From Haloterrigena gelatinilytica (GTDB taxonomy: Archaea; Halobacteriota; Halobacteria; Halobacteriales; Natrialbaceae), in NCBI RefSeq assembly GCF_013342145.1, contig NZ_JABUQZ010000001.1, positions 744,001-808,000 of the forward strand: a DNA stretch of 64,000 bases, in the 5' to 3' direction. The first letter of the stretch is position 1, and each line of letters begins with the position of its first letter. Positions 26,579 to 35,342 of the stretch are shown piece after piece. The translations under genes and the position numbers were made by a program. The notes under the pieces are model-generated. The model did not search any database and was not told the origin of the DNA. It saw only the letters and a program-made list of their open reading frames with translations.

Positions 26579-27781
26579 TTAATCGTCCTCCGTCGGCGGC
26601 ATCCGTTTCGGTTCCCGCTCCGTGCCGTCGCCGTCGCGTGCGTCCGTTTCGTCACCGTCGCCCGCCTGTCCGGGATCGCTCGCTCGAGTTTCGCCGTCGT
26701 TGATCCGGAAGCCGTTCGTTTCGGCCCGGCCGGACAGTTCGCGCTGCGGGTACGGAATCTTGATCCCCTCGTCCTCGAAGGCCGCCTTGATCTCGTTGAT
26801 CGCGGCCGTTTGGGCCTGCCAGCGGCGTCTGGCGGACGGGTTATCGATCCAGAACCGCACGCCGAGGACGACCGCCGAATCGCCGAAGGACTTGCTGACG
26901 ACCTGGGGCGACGGCGCCGTCAGCGATCGGTCGAGGTTCTCGACCGTCGTCCTGGCGATTTCGGCGGCCCGCTCGACGTCGCTCGCGTAGTCGACCCCGA
27001 CGTCGATATCGATGCGAAGCCGACCGCGCCGCGAGCGGTTCGTGACCGCGCTCGAGGAGATGACGTCGTTGGGGATCATGATGTACTCGCCGTCGAACGA
27101 CTGGATGCGGGTGTTGACGATCGAGATGTCGGTGACGATCCCCTCGTGGTCCTCGACCTCGACCCAGTCGCCGATCTCGAAGGGCCGGTCGAACATCAGG
27201 ACGAAGCCCGCGAGGACGGTGCCGAGCGTCTGGCGGGCGGCCATACCGACGACGATACCGAGGAACCCGGCCCCGACCAGCAGGCCGCCGAGGTCGTCGA
27301 CCCAGACGCCGAGGATGACGACCAGCGACACCGACCAGATGATCACCTGCGAGATCCGGTGGGTGACCTCGCGCTGGTGGTCCGTGACCGCCGACGCCGA
27401 ACTCAGCACCTCCGCGATAACTCGCTTGACGAACCGCGTGACGATCAGCGTCCCGATGACGAGAATGAACGTGACCGCCGCTTGGACGAAGACCGTCTCA
27501 TCGAGCCCCAGCCCTTCGGAGTAGAGCGTGTAGGCGTCGCCGGTGAGGTTCCATACCTCGAGGACGACGCTGAGGGTGATCACGCAGGTCGCGATGAGGA
27601 CGGCCGTCGACGCGATGTCGGCGTACAGCGGCTTGGACCGCTCGCAGAGCCAGTCCTGGAGCCGTCGATAGGACAGCAGCACGGCCAGCAGCGCGGCGAC
27701 CACCGCGATCGTCGCCGCGATCTGGAACTCGGTCCCGAACGCGTCCGACAACCGATTGAAAACGGTCAGTGGCACGGACAT
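26579..27781 (-). CDS. MscS-family mechanosensitive channel
   Basis: A 400-aa membrane protein. It has four hydrophobic segments in the first 210 residues and the MscS pore helix plus beta domain: GLLVGAGFLGIVVGMAARQTLG, FDRPFEIGDWVEVEDHEGIVTDIS and a C-terminal alpha/beta domain. It should release osmolytes on hypo-osmotic shock. An acidic disordered tail of about 50 residues follows. Stop and HemK2 start are contiguous, so the genes are probably co-transcribed. Insertion of a channel gene in this information cluster seems to be lineage-specific. Confidence 0.88.
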   Translation of the reverse strand: MSVPLTVFNRLSDAFGTEFQIAATIAVVAALLAVLLSYRRLQDWLCERSKPLYADIASTAVLIATCVITLSVVLEVWNLTGDAYTLYSEGLGLDETVFVQAAVTFILVIGTLIVTRFVKRVIAEVLSSASAVTDHQREVTHRISQVIIWSVSLVVILGVWVDDLGGLLVGAGFLGIVVGMAARQTLGTVLAGFVLMFDRPFEIGDWVEVEDHEGIVTDISIVNTRIQSFDGEYIMIPNDVISSSAVTNRSRRGRLRIDIDVGVDYASDVERAAEIARTTVENLDRSLTAPSPQVVSKSFGDSAVVLGVRFWIDNPSARRRWQAQTAAINEIKAAFEDEGIKIPYPQRELSGRAETNGFRINDGETRASDPGQAGDGDETDARDGDGTEREPKRMPPTEDD

Positions 27782-27878
27782 GGGATCACGCGTCTCTCGA
27801 GCGACTGGTTCGCGCAGGCTTGAGTATCCGTCGGTCGAGCGCGATCGGAACCGGGCCGCTTCGCTCCCGCCGCGGCGC

Positions 27879-28736
27879 TCACTGCGCTCGGGCCTCGTTC
27901 GGCTCGCCCACCTCGGCCGCGAGTTCGGCCAGCGCCGCGAACTCCGCGGGCGCCATCGCGTCGGCCCGCTTCCGGAGGAGTTCCTCGTCGGCCGCCTCGA
28001 CGACCGCGTCGGGGGCCTCGAGGCCGGTGATGTGCGCCGTGTTGCGGATCGCGTTCCGGATCGTCTTCCGCCGCTGGGTGAACAGCGCCTTCACGAACCG
28101 CAGGAAAAAGGCCTCGTCGCCGACCTCGTAGTCGGGGTCGCGAGGCTCGAGTCTGACGACCGCGCTCTCGACGGCCGGCGGCGGCGAGAACGCCTCCTTG
28201 GGGATCGTTTCGACGATTTCGGGCGCCGCGTAGTGTTGGGTCGACACCGAGAGCCGGCCGTACTCGGACGTGCCGGGCTCGGCGACCATCCGCTCGGCGA
28301 ACTCCCGCTGGAACATGAGGACGAGGGGGCGTCCCTCGGGGAGTAAGCGGAAGGTAATCTCGCTTGAGACGCCGTAGGGGAGATTGGAAAGCGAGGCCGT
28401 GAATTCGGGCAGGTCGACCTCGAGGGCGTCGCCCTCGATCACCGTCAGGTCGCCGGCCGCGATCTCGTCGGCGAACTCCTCGCGGAGGAACTCCGCGAGT
28501 TCCCGGTCGCGTTCGACGACGGTGACTTCGTCGTCCTCGTCGCCCATCGCCAGCAGGCGGTCCGTCAGCGCGCCCGTCCCGCCGCCGATCTCGAGGACGT
28601 GGTTCGTGTCGGCGTCGATCTCTTGCAGGTAGGTCGGCAGTCGGTCCAGCACCCGGTCGTCGACCAGAAAGTGCTGGTCCCGGTCCGGATCGCCGCGGAC
28701 GCCCGCCCGCGCGATCAGTCCGTCTGGGTCTCTCAT
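27879..28736 (-). CDS. rsmA: 16S rRNA dimethyladenosine transferase
   Basis: A 285-aa KsgA/Dim1 enzyme that dimethylates two adjacent adenines near the 3' end of 16S rRNA. Motifs: DQHFLVDDRVLDRL, SAM-binding EIGGGTGALTDRLL, catalytic NLPYGVSSEI, and the C-terminal RRKTIRNAIRN helical region. Start ATG 28736 (MRDPDGLIARAG) is well placed; a longer in-frame extension runs through a repeat-rich region and is not credible. It belongs to the archaeal cluster with DUF655, rpoF and rpl21e, but a 459-nt gene-free gap with hairpins separates it from DUF655. Confidence 0.92.
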   Translation of the reverse strand: MRDPDGLIARAGVRGDPDRDQHFLVDDRVLDRLPTYLQEIDADTNHVLEIGGGTGALTDRLLAMGDEDDEVTVVERDRELAEFLREEFADEIAAGDLTVIEGDALEVDLPEFTASLSNLPYGVSSEITFRLLPEGRPLVLMFQREFAERMVAEPGTSEYGRLSVSTQHYAAPEIVETIPKEAFSPPPAVESAVVRLEPRDPDYEVGDEAFFLRFVKALFTQRRKTIRNAIRNTAHITGLEAPDAVVEAADEELLRKRADAMAPAEFAALAELAAEVGEPNEARAQ

Positions 28737-29195
28737 TGCCCGTGGTTGCGCGGGGACGGGTGTAAACGCACCGTCTTCCCACGAACTTTTTCCGCGTCGG
28801 GTTCGCCGCAGGCGAACCACTCTCTGCTCACGGGAGCGCAGCTCCCGTTCGCACGGCTCGAGGGACCCACGTCCCTCGCAGGCGCAAAAACTTCGATGAA
28901 AAAGGCCGCTCACTCGCTTCGTTCGTTCGCGGGTGCAACGCTCGGACTTGACCGCTGTGGTACCGCCTCCACCTGTACGACTGCGATAGCGGTTGTATAG
29001 GGATCGTTTGTACTCCTTCATAGTACTCGAGCACCTCGTCGGGAGCGGCGTCGCTCCACAGTCGTCGCAGGATCGGAACCGCGCCGTGCCGATCGATTCC
29101 GCGGACAGTTTGCAGGTCACTATACGAGCTTGGGTCGGCGATAGATGCGTCTGGCGGGAGATGTCTCCGGAAGAATCCTCGAGACCGCGACCGCG
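28737..29195. repeat. Gene-free segment with an array of short hairpins
   Basis: No protein gene is supported. Three short inverted repeats follow one another: GGTTCGCC-GCA-GGCGAACC (28800-28818), ACGGGAGC-GCA-GCTCCCGT (28830-28848) and CGAGGGAC-CCAC-GTCCCTCG (28859-28878). Next come two A-runs and, at 28906-28930, the leftward motif GCGAACGAACGAAGCGAGTG, similar to one at 19244-19269. The design looks like a dispersed haloarchaeal repetitive element. It splits an otherwise tight operon. Confidence 0.6.
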
Positions 29196-29804
29196 CTACT
29201 GGTTCTGCTCCTGTTCGCGCCGGCCGACGAACGTCTGGTACTTCAGGTCGTCGTCGCGCAGTTCCTCCAGGATGCGCTCGACGAGAATCTCGTCGGGGTC
29301 GTGGAGCCCGGAGACGCGTTCGGAGAGCTCCTCGAAGCTCTCGAAGGGCTTTCGCTTGCGTTCGTCGAGGATGCCGTTGCGGAGCTTCTTCCCGATCCCC
29401 GGCAGCAGGTTCAGCTGGTGGAGCCGCAGCGTGATCGGCTGGGCGTCGTTGTAGAAGTCGACGAACCGCTCCTCCTCGTCCTCGACGAGGTCTGCGACGA
29501 CGTACTCGAGTTCCGACTGGGCGCCCGAGGAGAGGTCCTCGTACTCGACCCGCCGAGCTTCGGTGACGACGTCGCGTTCGCTGGCGGGCTCGACGACGAC
29601 CTCGCTGCCGATCGTGAGCCGCTCGTCCTCGTCGAACGCGACCTGATAGAGCTCGAAGTTGTCTGTCTCGAGAGCGTAGCCGGCCGGCGATTTCTCGTAC
29701 TGCGGACGGCTGTCGTCCGAGAGCCCGTGCGCGAGATAGTCCAATACGACTGCGCGACGGACGTCCGCCTCGCCGCTATCGGATTCGGTCATTGTCATAA
29801 CCAT
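29196..29804 (-). CDS. DUF655 protein with helix-hairpin-helix
   Basis: A 202-aa archaeal protein that begins with a small strand-rich domain (VLDYLAHGLSDDSR, FELYQVAFDEDERLTIG), followed by a helix-hairpin-helix-like nucleic acid binding part (LHQLNLLPGIGKKLRNGILDERKRKPFESFEEL). The family is conserved in archaea next to rpoF and rsmA and is presumed to act in RNA processing or translation, but its role is unknown. The start may be ATG 29804, or one of two nearby in-frame ATGs (MTMTES, MTESDS). Confidence 0.87.
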   Translation of the reverse strand: MVMTMTESDSGEADVRRAVVLDYLAHGLSDDSRPQYEKSPAGYALETDNFELYQVAFDEDERLTIGSEVVVEPASERDVVTEARRVEYEDLSSGAQSELEYVVADLVEDEEERFVDFYNDAQPITLRLHQLNLLPGIGKKLRNGILDERKRKPFESFEELSERVSGLHDPDEILVERILEELRDDDLKYQTFVGRREQEQNQ

Positions 29805-29838
29805 ACGGCGACGGCGTACTTAAAGAGTCGGCCCGCGG

Positions 29839-30195
29839 TCAGGCGTACTGGGCGACGACGTTGAGGATCTCGTCGAGTTCGTCGCCCGACAGCGAGTACC
29901 GTTGCTGTGCGTACACCGAGCGGAGTTCGTCGCGGTTGCGCGGCAGGAGGTTGGCGATCTTGTACGCCGTCGGTTCGTCGACCTTCTCTAACTCCTGGAG
30001 CTGGTCGACGAGGTCCTGTGCCTCGGCGGGCTCGAGGACGGTAAACCGGTTGACGTGCTCGACTGCGCGTGCGAGCTCGTACGGCAGCTCCCGATCCTCG
30101 TCTAACGCCCGTTCGGCTTCGATGTCGGCGAGCAGCTCCTTCGTTTCCGAGACCGTGAGGAACTCCTCGTCGACGATCTCCTTGAAGATCGTCAT
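29839..30195 (-). CDS. rpoF: RNA polymerase subunit F (Rpb4-like)
   Basis: A 118-aa archaeal Rpo4. It starts MTIFKEIVDEEFLTVSETKELL, and contains the helical core LARAVEHVNRFTVLEPAEAQDLVDQL plus the HRDC-like ending (AYKIANLLPRNRDELRSVYAQQRYSL). It forms the stalk with Rpo7 (not in this window). It lies 6 nt after rpl21e on the same strand, so the genes share a transcript. Confidence 0.93.
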   Translation of the reverse strand: MTIFKEIVDEEFLTVSETKELLADIEAERALDEDRELPYELARAVEHVNRFTVLEPAEAQDLVDQLQELEKVDEPTAYKIANLLPRNRDELRSVYAQQRYSLSGDELDEILNVVAQYA

Positions 30196-30201
30196 GCTCG
30201 C

Positions 30202-30510
30202 TCAGATCCGGGACTTCTCTTGGTTCTGGGCGCGCATGTGCGCGGCGGTGACGATCAGCGTCTTCTCCTTGCCGCGGTCGCTGATCTGGACCTTGAAGGC
30301 GTCGCCCTGTTTGCCGACGACTTCGCCGGTCTGTCCGTCGAAGCGCGGGTGGAAGCGGCCGTTGGGGACGCTCGGGTCGATCTTGAGGTGGACCTTCTCG
30401 CCCTCCTCGTACTCCTGAATCGCGCGCTGTGGCGACGAGGTGCCGCGGTTTCGAGGTTCGTTCGAGAGTTTTCTACGGGATCCCTGACGAGGGCCATTAG
30501 AGTTCGGCAT
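30202..30510 (-). CDS. rpl21e: Ribosomal protein L21e
   Basis: A 102-aa large-subunit protein. It starts [20 protein letters not shown] and continues with [37 protein letters not shown]-type core (split here by family positions), [20 protein letters not shown]. First gene of the cluster; a TATA box (TTTTATA, reading leftward) lies about 33 nt before the ATG. Confidence 0.94.
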   Translation of the reverse strand: MPNSNGPRQGSRRKLSNEPRNRGTSSPQRAIQEYEEGEKVHLKIDPSVPNGRFHPRFDGQTGEVVGKQGDAFKVQISDRGKEKTLIVTAAHMRAQNQEKSRI

Positions 30511-30540
30511 AGTCGTACGACGGTGTTGTCCGGTCGGCGT

Positions 30541-30547
30541 TATAAAA
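30541..30547 (-). promoter_or_regulatory. TATA box of the rpl21e-rpoF transcript
   Basis: TTTTATA in leftward reading is centred about 34 nt before ATG 30510, so the transcript should have a leader of only a few nucleotides. Confidence 0.6.
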
Positions 30548-30732
30548 CGCACGTATTCGTACGAACGTGGCGGCGACGAGCCGATCGGCCCGCCGTCGGG
30601 CGGTAGTGACGGCGAAACCGGACGGCGCCGCGGGCTGATCGCCGGAGCGAGCGTGGTCGGTCGGCCGGTTCCCGCTCACTGGGAGCGTAGTGGGTGTTTA
30701 TTGAAGAGGTCCTGTGGTATTCATACGCATTG

Positions 30733-31422
30733 ATGCGTCAGTACGAACTTCGGCTCTCGCCGCAGGGAGGGTGGTTTCATCCGTTCGAAAAGCGGATCGA
30801 TCGCCGCGAAGGGGTCGACCGCGTGGCGATCCACCGGATCCGTCTCCGCCCCGACGGGCTCGGGGTGATGGTCTACGAACTCGCGGGGGAGTTCGAACGC
30901 GTCGAGGCGCTCGTCGACGAGGAGCTCGGCTCGCTCGGCTACTGGATCGAGGAGTTCGGCGACCGAATCTTCGTCTGTTCGCGGTTCGTTCCCAACGACA
31001 CCGTCAGCGAACTCCTGCGGGTGACGCGGGACTTTCAGGTGTTCCTCGACCCGCCGCTGACGTACGTCCGCGGTGGCGACCTCAAGGTGTCGTTGTTCGC
31101 CACCGAGGAGTCGTTCCAGCGGGCGCGGTCGGTCGTGCCCGACACCGTCGATCTCACCCTCGAGACGAAGCAGCCGTTCGAACCCGAGGAGAACGTCTTC
31201 CTCGCGTCGCTCACGCCGAAACAGCGCCGGCTGTTCGAGACGGCGATCGAACTCGGCTACTACGGCTCGCCACGGGAGACGACCTACGAGGAGATCGGCC
31301 GCGAGGTCGGCATCGCGGGCGGGACGGTCGGCGAACACCTCCGGAAGATCGAGGCGAAACTCGTCGATCACGTCGTCTCGGCCTCGGTCACGGAGTCGCC
31401 GAAGCGACGACAGCTCCAGTGA
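30733..31422 (+). CDS. Bat-type helix-turn-helix regulator
   Basis: A 229-aa cytoplasmic DNA-binding protein. The first two thirds form a haloarchaeal sensor-like domain of alpha/beta type. The last part is the HTH_10 (bacterio-opsin activator) domain: LASLTPKQRRLFETAIELGYYGSPRETTYEEIGREVGI followed by AGGTVGEHLRKIEAKL. Start is ATG 30733 rather than the GTG at 30694, because a TATA-like TTTATTGA at 30697-30704 would make a leaderless transcript from the ATG. Target genes are unknown; the next gene is a trans-sulfuration enzyme on the same strand. Confidence 0.85.
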   Translation: MRQYELRLSPQGGWFHPFEKRIDRREGVDRVAIHRIRLRPDGLGVMVYELAGEFERVEALVDEELGSLGYWIEEFGDRIFVCSRFVPNDTVSELLRVTRDFQVFLDPPLTYVRGGDLKVSLFATEESFQRARSVVPDTVDLTLETKQPFEPEENVFLASLTPKQRRLFETAIELGYYGSPRETTYEEIGREVGIAGGTVGEHLRKIEAKLVDHVVSASVTESPKRRQLQ

Positions 31423-31512
31423 GGCGGCTCCCGGCCACTCGAGGGCGGCCCGCCGGAGTCGCGACCGCCTCGAAGGAGCAAGAGTCACCCGGCTCGAGGT
31501 CGTTGGGCCGGT

Positions 31513-32718
31513 ATGGACGACTCCGACAGCGACGGTGACGGCGTCGACGAACGCGGCGAGCAGGAGCCGCGCCGAATCGAAACCCGCTCGATCCACGCCG
31601 GGCAGGAGCCCGATCCCGAAACGGGCGCGCTGATGACGCCGATTCACGCGAACTCCACGTACGAACAGGACGCGCCGGGCGACCACCGCGGCTACGAGTA
31701 CTCCCGGACCGGGAACCCGACCCGGACGGACTTAGAGGAAAACCTCGCGAGCCTCGAGAACGCCGACTACGGCCGCGCGTTCGCCAGCGGAATGGCCTCG
31801 ATCAACACCGTGCTCAACCTCCTCGAGGCCGGCGACCACGTCGTCACCGGCAACGACGTCTACGGCGGTACCCACCGCATTTTCACGCAGGTCTACGAGG
31901 AGTACGACATCGAGTTCTCGTTCGTCGATATGACCGACCTCGACGAGATCGAGGCGGCCTTCCGAGACGAGACGGAACTGCTCTGGCTCGAGACCCCCAC
32001 GAACCCGCTCATGTCGATCGTCGACATCGCGGGCGCGGCCGAGATCGCCCACGACAACGACGCGCTCTGTGCGATCGACAACACCTTCGCGACGCCGTAC
32101 CTCCAGCGCCCCCTCGATCTGGGCGCGGATATCGTCTCCCACTCCCTGACGAAGTACCTCGGCGGCCACTCCGACGTCGTCGGCGGCGCCTTGCTGACCA
32201 ACGACGCCGACCTCGACGAGCGGCTGGGGTTCTACCAGAACTCCGTCGGCGCGACGCCGGGTCCCTTCGAGTGCTTCCTCGTCCTCCGGGGCACCAAGAC
32301 GTTGCCAGTCCGCATGGATCGCCACTGCGAGAACGCCCGCGCCGTCGCCGAGTGGCTCGACGACCACCCCGACGTCGATCGGGTCTACTACCCCGGCCTC
32401 GAGTCCCACCCGGGCCACGAGATCGCCGCCGAGCAGATGGACGACTTCGGCGGCATGCTGAGCTTCGAACTCGACGCGAGCTTAGAGGAGGCCAGCGAGG
32501 TCGTCTCGAACACCGAGGTCTTCACGCTCGCGGAGAGCCTCGGCGGCGTCGAGAGCCTGATCGAACAGCCCGCGCCGATGACCCACGCCGCCATTCCGCG
32601 CGAGGAACGGCTCGAGGCCGGCCTCTCGGACAGCCTCATCCGCGCGAGCGTCGGCATCGAACACGTCGACGACCTGATCGGCGACCTCGAGAGCGCGATC
32701 GAGACGGCGCTGGAATAG
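31513..32718 (+). CDS. Trans-sulfuration PLP enzyme (cystathionine gamma-synthase/lyase)
   Basis: A 401-aa Cys/Met metabolism PLP-dependent enzyme. The PLP Lys is in SHSLTKYLGGHSDVVGG (about residue 221); other family marks are YEYSRTGNPTR, FASGMASIN, and WLETPTNPLMSIVDI near the start of the PLP region. It builds or breaks cystathionine; synthase, gamma-lyase and O-acylhomoserine sulfhydrylase functions cannot be told apart. A leading acidic segment (MDDSDSDGDGVDERGE) is a haloarchaeal addition. It is 90 nt downstream of the Bat regulator. Confidence 0.87.
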   Translation: MDDSDSDGDGVDERGEQEPRRIETRSIHAGQEPDPETGALMTPIHANSTYEQDAPGDHRGYEYSRTGNPTRTDLEENLASLENADYGRAFASGMASINTVLNLLEAGDHVVTGNDVYGGTHRIFTQVYEEYDIEFSFVDMTDLDEIEAAFRDETELLWLETPTNPLMSIVDIAGAAEIAHDNDALCAIDNTFATPYLQRPLDLGADIVSHSLTKYLGGHSDVVGGALLTNDADLDERLGFYQNSVGATPGPFECFLVLRGTKTLPVRMDRHCENARAVAEWLDDHPDVDRVYYPGLESHPGHEIAAEQMDDFGGMLSFELDASLEEASEVVSNTEVFTLAESLGGVESLIEQPAPMTHAAIPREERLEAGLSDSLIRASVGIEHVDDLIGDLESAIETALE

Positions 32719-32769
32719 CCGCCCGAATTCCGGCGGTCGCGCTTCCGGGCGCCGCGCTCGCGCGAGCCG

Positions 32770-33765
32770 TCAGGCCCCGCCCCGACGGGCGAGTTGCGAG
32801 CGGAAGATCGGGACGAACCCGTCGAGGTACGCCCGAACGTCGACGGACGCGATCTCGCCGCAGTAGTCGGCGCCCCGCTCGTACTCGCGGCGCCACCGAT
32901 CGACGAACGCGGCTTCGATGTCGGCGTCGCGGATCCGGTCGGCGATCGCACCGACCGCCTCCTCGGACGGCTCCTGCTGGAGCGCACGGAGTTCGTCGAT
33001 CGACACGACGCCGGACTCGAGGGCGCGGACCACGACGCCGGAGCTGTAGTCGCCCTCGGCGAGTTCGCGCTCCCAGGAGGCGATCCAGTTCCCGATTCGC
33101 GCCATCCGCTGGCCGCGGGCGACGACGTCCCGAACGGTCGAGAGATCGCGTCGCTCGAACTCGGGCGCGTTGGCGAGATCGATGTCGGCGAACGGGAAGA
33201 GCATCATGTTGTAGACGTCGTAGGTCCGGAGTTCGCGCTCGCCGGCGAGGCCGGGATACCGGGCCAGCAGCGCCGAGTAGTCGACCGACTGGAGCGCCTG
33301 CCGCACGTCGAACCGGAACAGCGGCTCGAACTCCGCGGCCCGCGGGCTCTCCCTGAACTGCGACAGCAGCGCGTCCCAGAGCTCCTGCTGGAATCGAACG
33401 TACGCGCCGTCGACGCCGTCGCGCGTCGGATCGGCGGGCCGCGAGTCGAACGGGACGAGCAGCAGTTCCTCGAGGGTCGCCCGGTCGCCGTGTCGCTCGG
33501 CGACGTCGTCGATGACGGTGATGAACATCGTGGCGAGCACCTTCGCGTCGCGAACGCGCCGCCCGCGCTCGTCGTCGACACACGACAGGCGAAACTCGGG
33601 TTCGACCGCGTCGAACCACCGCCACGTGGATCGGTCCCGATCGCCGATCCGGTCGTCGTAGGCGTCGGCCAGCGGCCGAACCGTCTCCGAGAGCGTCCGC
33701 GTCGGTGCGTTCGCAAACGGATCAATCTCGTCCTCGAGGCTGGGGAACCGCGACTCGGCTACCAT
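32770..33765 (-). CDS. Class I terpene synthase-like protein
   Basis: A 331-aa protein, mostly helical, that carries the metal-binding signatures of class I terpene cyclases. First, IDDVAE gives DDxxE at residues 86-90. Second, GNWIASWERE gives the NSE triad N226-x3-S230-x3-E234. The spacing between the two (140 residues) and Arg180 exactly 46 residues before N226, where bacterial terpene synthases have the pyrophosphate sensor Arg, agree with the fold. The canonical Arg-Tyr pair near the C-terminus is not evident. The likely reaction is cyclisation of a prenyl diphosphate in the cytoplasm. No cognate prenyltransferase or P450 is adjacent. I infer this family from motifs only. Confidence 0.65.
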   Translation of the reverse strand: MVAESRFPSLEDEIDPFANAPTRTLSETVRPLADAYDDRIGDRDRSTWRWFDAVEPEFRLSCVDDERGRRVRDAKVLATMFITVIDDVAERHGDRATLEELLLVPFDSRPADPTRDGVDGAYVRFQQELWDALLSQFRESPRAAEFEPLFRFDVRQALQSVDYSALLARYPGLAGERELRTYDVYNMMLFPFADIDLANAPEFERRDLSTVRDVVARGQRMARIGNWIASWERELAEGDYSSGVVVRALESGVVSIDELRALQQEPSEEAVGAIADRIRDADIEAAFVDRWRREYERGADYCGEIASVDVRAYLDGFVPIFRSQLARRGGA

Positions 33766-33788
33766 CGTTCACTCAAAAGATAACTGAA

Positions 33789-33797
33789 ACTAAAAAT
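33789..33797 (-). promoter_or_regulatory. TATA-like element of the terpene synthase-like gene
   Basis: The leftward sequence ATTTTTAGT is centred about 28 nt before ATG 33765, in a 50-nt A+T-rich island (33776-33827) that is shared with the divergent MBL gene. Confidence 0.5.
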
Positions 33798-33905
33798 GTT
33801 TTTTGCTAATTGTTTAAATCGTAATATGCTGTCGGCGCCCCACGACGAGCGACGCGAGGACATCGGACGGACAGTCCTTTCGTGCTGGGAGCGAACGACT
33901 CGAGT

Positions 33906-34598
33906 ATGCCGGCAGACGAACGCGAGGCGGGCGTCCACACGCTCCCGATCACGGTCGAGTACGGTAGTCGAACGATCACGCTCACCCCGACGCTGGTCGA
34001 GACCGAGCGCGGACCGGTCCTGATCGACGCCGGCCCGGAGGGCGCGCTCGAAGGCCTTCGAACGCACCTCCGGTCGCTCGGCTACGCCCTCGAGGACATC
34101 TGGCTCGTCGTTCTCACCCACCACGACGCCGATCACGCGGGCGGACTCGACGAGTTGCTCGAGGCCGTCGACGCGGTCGTCGCGACCCACCGCGAGGAGG
34201 CGCCGTACATCGCCGGGGAACGGGACCCGATCAAGGGCGACGGCGATCGCTATCCCCCCGCCGACGTCGATCTGGAACTCGCCGGCGGCGTCCGGATTCC
34301 GACCCTCGCCGGCCCGATGGAGGTCCTCGAGACGCCGGGCCACGCGCCCGGACATATTTCCCTGCACTTCCCGGAGGACGGTCTGTTGATCGCCGGCGAC
34401 GCCCTCGTCGCGGACGGAGATGATGGCTCGCTGTCGGGCCCGAAGCCCGAGTTCACCCCCGACACGGATCGCGCCCTCGAATCGGTTGGAGAACTGGCCG
34501 ACCGCGAGATCGAGCACGTGGTCTGCTACCACGGCGGCTACGTCGACAGCGGGAGCGAACGGATCCGAGAACTCTCCGAGCGCGGACTCGAGGACTGA
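33906..34598 (+). CDS. MBL-fold metallo-hydrolase
   Basis: A 230-aa metallo-beta-lactamase-fold protein. Metal-binding motifs are LTHHDADHAGGLDEL (THxHxDH variant), TPGHAPGHIS, and LIAGDAL (Asp), with a C-terminal VCYHGGYV (His). Two metal ions are expected. The reaction could be a thioesterase or lactonase reaction; glyoxalase II-like relatives are common. ATG 33906 is used; a GTG 24 nt upstream is possible. It is divergent from the terpene synthase-like gene across the A+T island. Confidence 0.85.
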   Translation: MPADEREAGVHTLPITVEYGSRTITLTPTLVETERGPVLIDAGPEGALEGLRTHLRSLGYALEDIWLVVLTHHDADHAGGLDELLEAVDAVVATHREEAPYIAGERDPIKGDGDRYPPADVDLELAGGVRIPTLAGPMEVLETPGHAPGHISLHFPEDGLLIAGDALVADGDDGSLSGPKPEFTPDTDRALESVGELADREIEHVVCYHGGYVDSGSERIRELSERGLED

Positions 34599-34771
34599 CG
34601 GACGTCGCCGCCCGCAGGTACGGGACGACCGACGCGACCGGCGGTTGTCACAGTCGGTCGTCCGCAAATGGCGCGGACAACATGTGCGGGGCCGGGCGGA
34701 GACGGCGAGACCGACGCCTGCAGTTGCTACGAGTGCACCTAACCCGTTCGCGACCGCGTTTCGAATCGGCA

Positions 34772-35218
34772 ATGAGCATTCTCCCCCAATCCGAACAGCA
34801 GAGCGACGGCGACTCTCAATCGGCGTCGGACTCGGACGTAACCGCGCGGCCGCTGTTCCGCCTCGGGCGGGTCCTCTTCGGCGGCGTCCTCGCGTTCACG
34901 GCCGTCGACAATCTCCGGCAACTCGAGGGGCGGATCGACTACGCCGACGCCAAGGACGCGCCGCTGCCCGGCGTGACGGTGCCCTCGGTCAGCGGGAGTC
35001 TCCTGCTGGGCGGCATCAGCGTCGCCCTCTGGCGGGCCCCGGCGGCCGGCGCCGCGGCGATCGCCAGCTTCCTGATCGGGACGACGCCGATCATGCACGA
35101 CTTCTGGAACGAGGACGATCCCCAACAGCAACAACAGGAGCTGACCCACTTCCTGAAGAACACCGCGCTGCTGGGCGCGGCCCTCGCGTTCCTCGAGGTC
35201 GGCCAGCGAGAGACGTAG
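34772..35218 (+). CDS. DoxX-type membrane protein
   Basis: A 148-aa membrane protein with an acidic N-terminus (about 25 residues), then about four hydrophobic segments starting with FRLGRVLFGGVLAFTAVDNLRQLEG, then SGSLLLGGISVALW, AAIASFLIGTTP, and NTALLGAALAFLEVG. The LGRVLFGGVLAFTAVDNL stretch and TTPIMHDFWN are DoxX-like. DoxX proteins are quinol oxidase or redox-related, but most are of unknown function. ATG 34772 is favoured because the upstream in-frame extension is Arg-rich. Convergent or tandem partners give no further hint. Confidence 0.75.
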   Translation: MSILPQSEQQSDGDSQSASDSDVTARPLFRLGRVLFGGVLAFTAVDNLRQLEGRIDYADAKDAPLPGVTVPSVSGSLLLGGISVALWRAPAAGAAAIASFLIGTTPIMHDFWNEDDPQQQQQELTHFLKNTALLGAALAFLEVGQRET

Positions 35219-35342
35219 TCCCGTCGCCCGCGCATACGCGATACGCCTCGAGTATCCACCCTTTTTCACGTTGGAGAGGTGATAACAATCCGTGAGCCGC
35301 ACCGTCGATCGCGCGTTCCGTCCGTCGCGGCGGGAGCGATAG

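Noticed and set aside
26072-27823. 583-codon frame opposite HemK2 and MscS
   Set aside because: It is the antisense reading of two genes with clear motifs and has no domain of its own.
28828-29034. Short leftward frame over the hairpin array
   Set aside because: It is formed by repeated elements, has no haloarchaeal composition, and overlaps hairpins.
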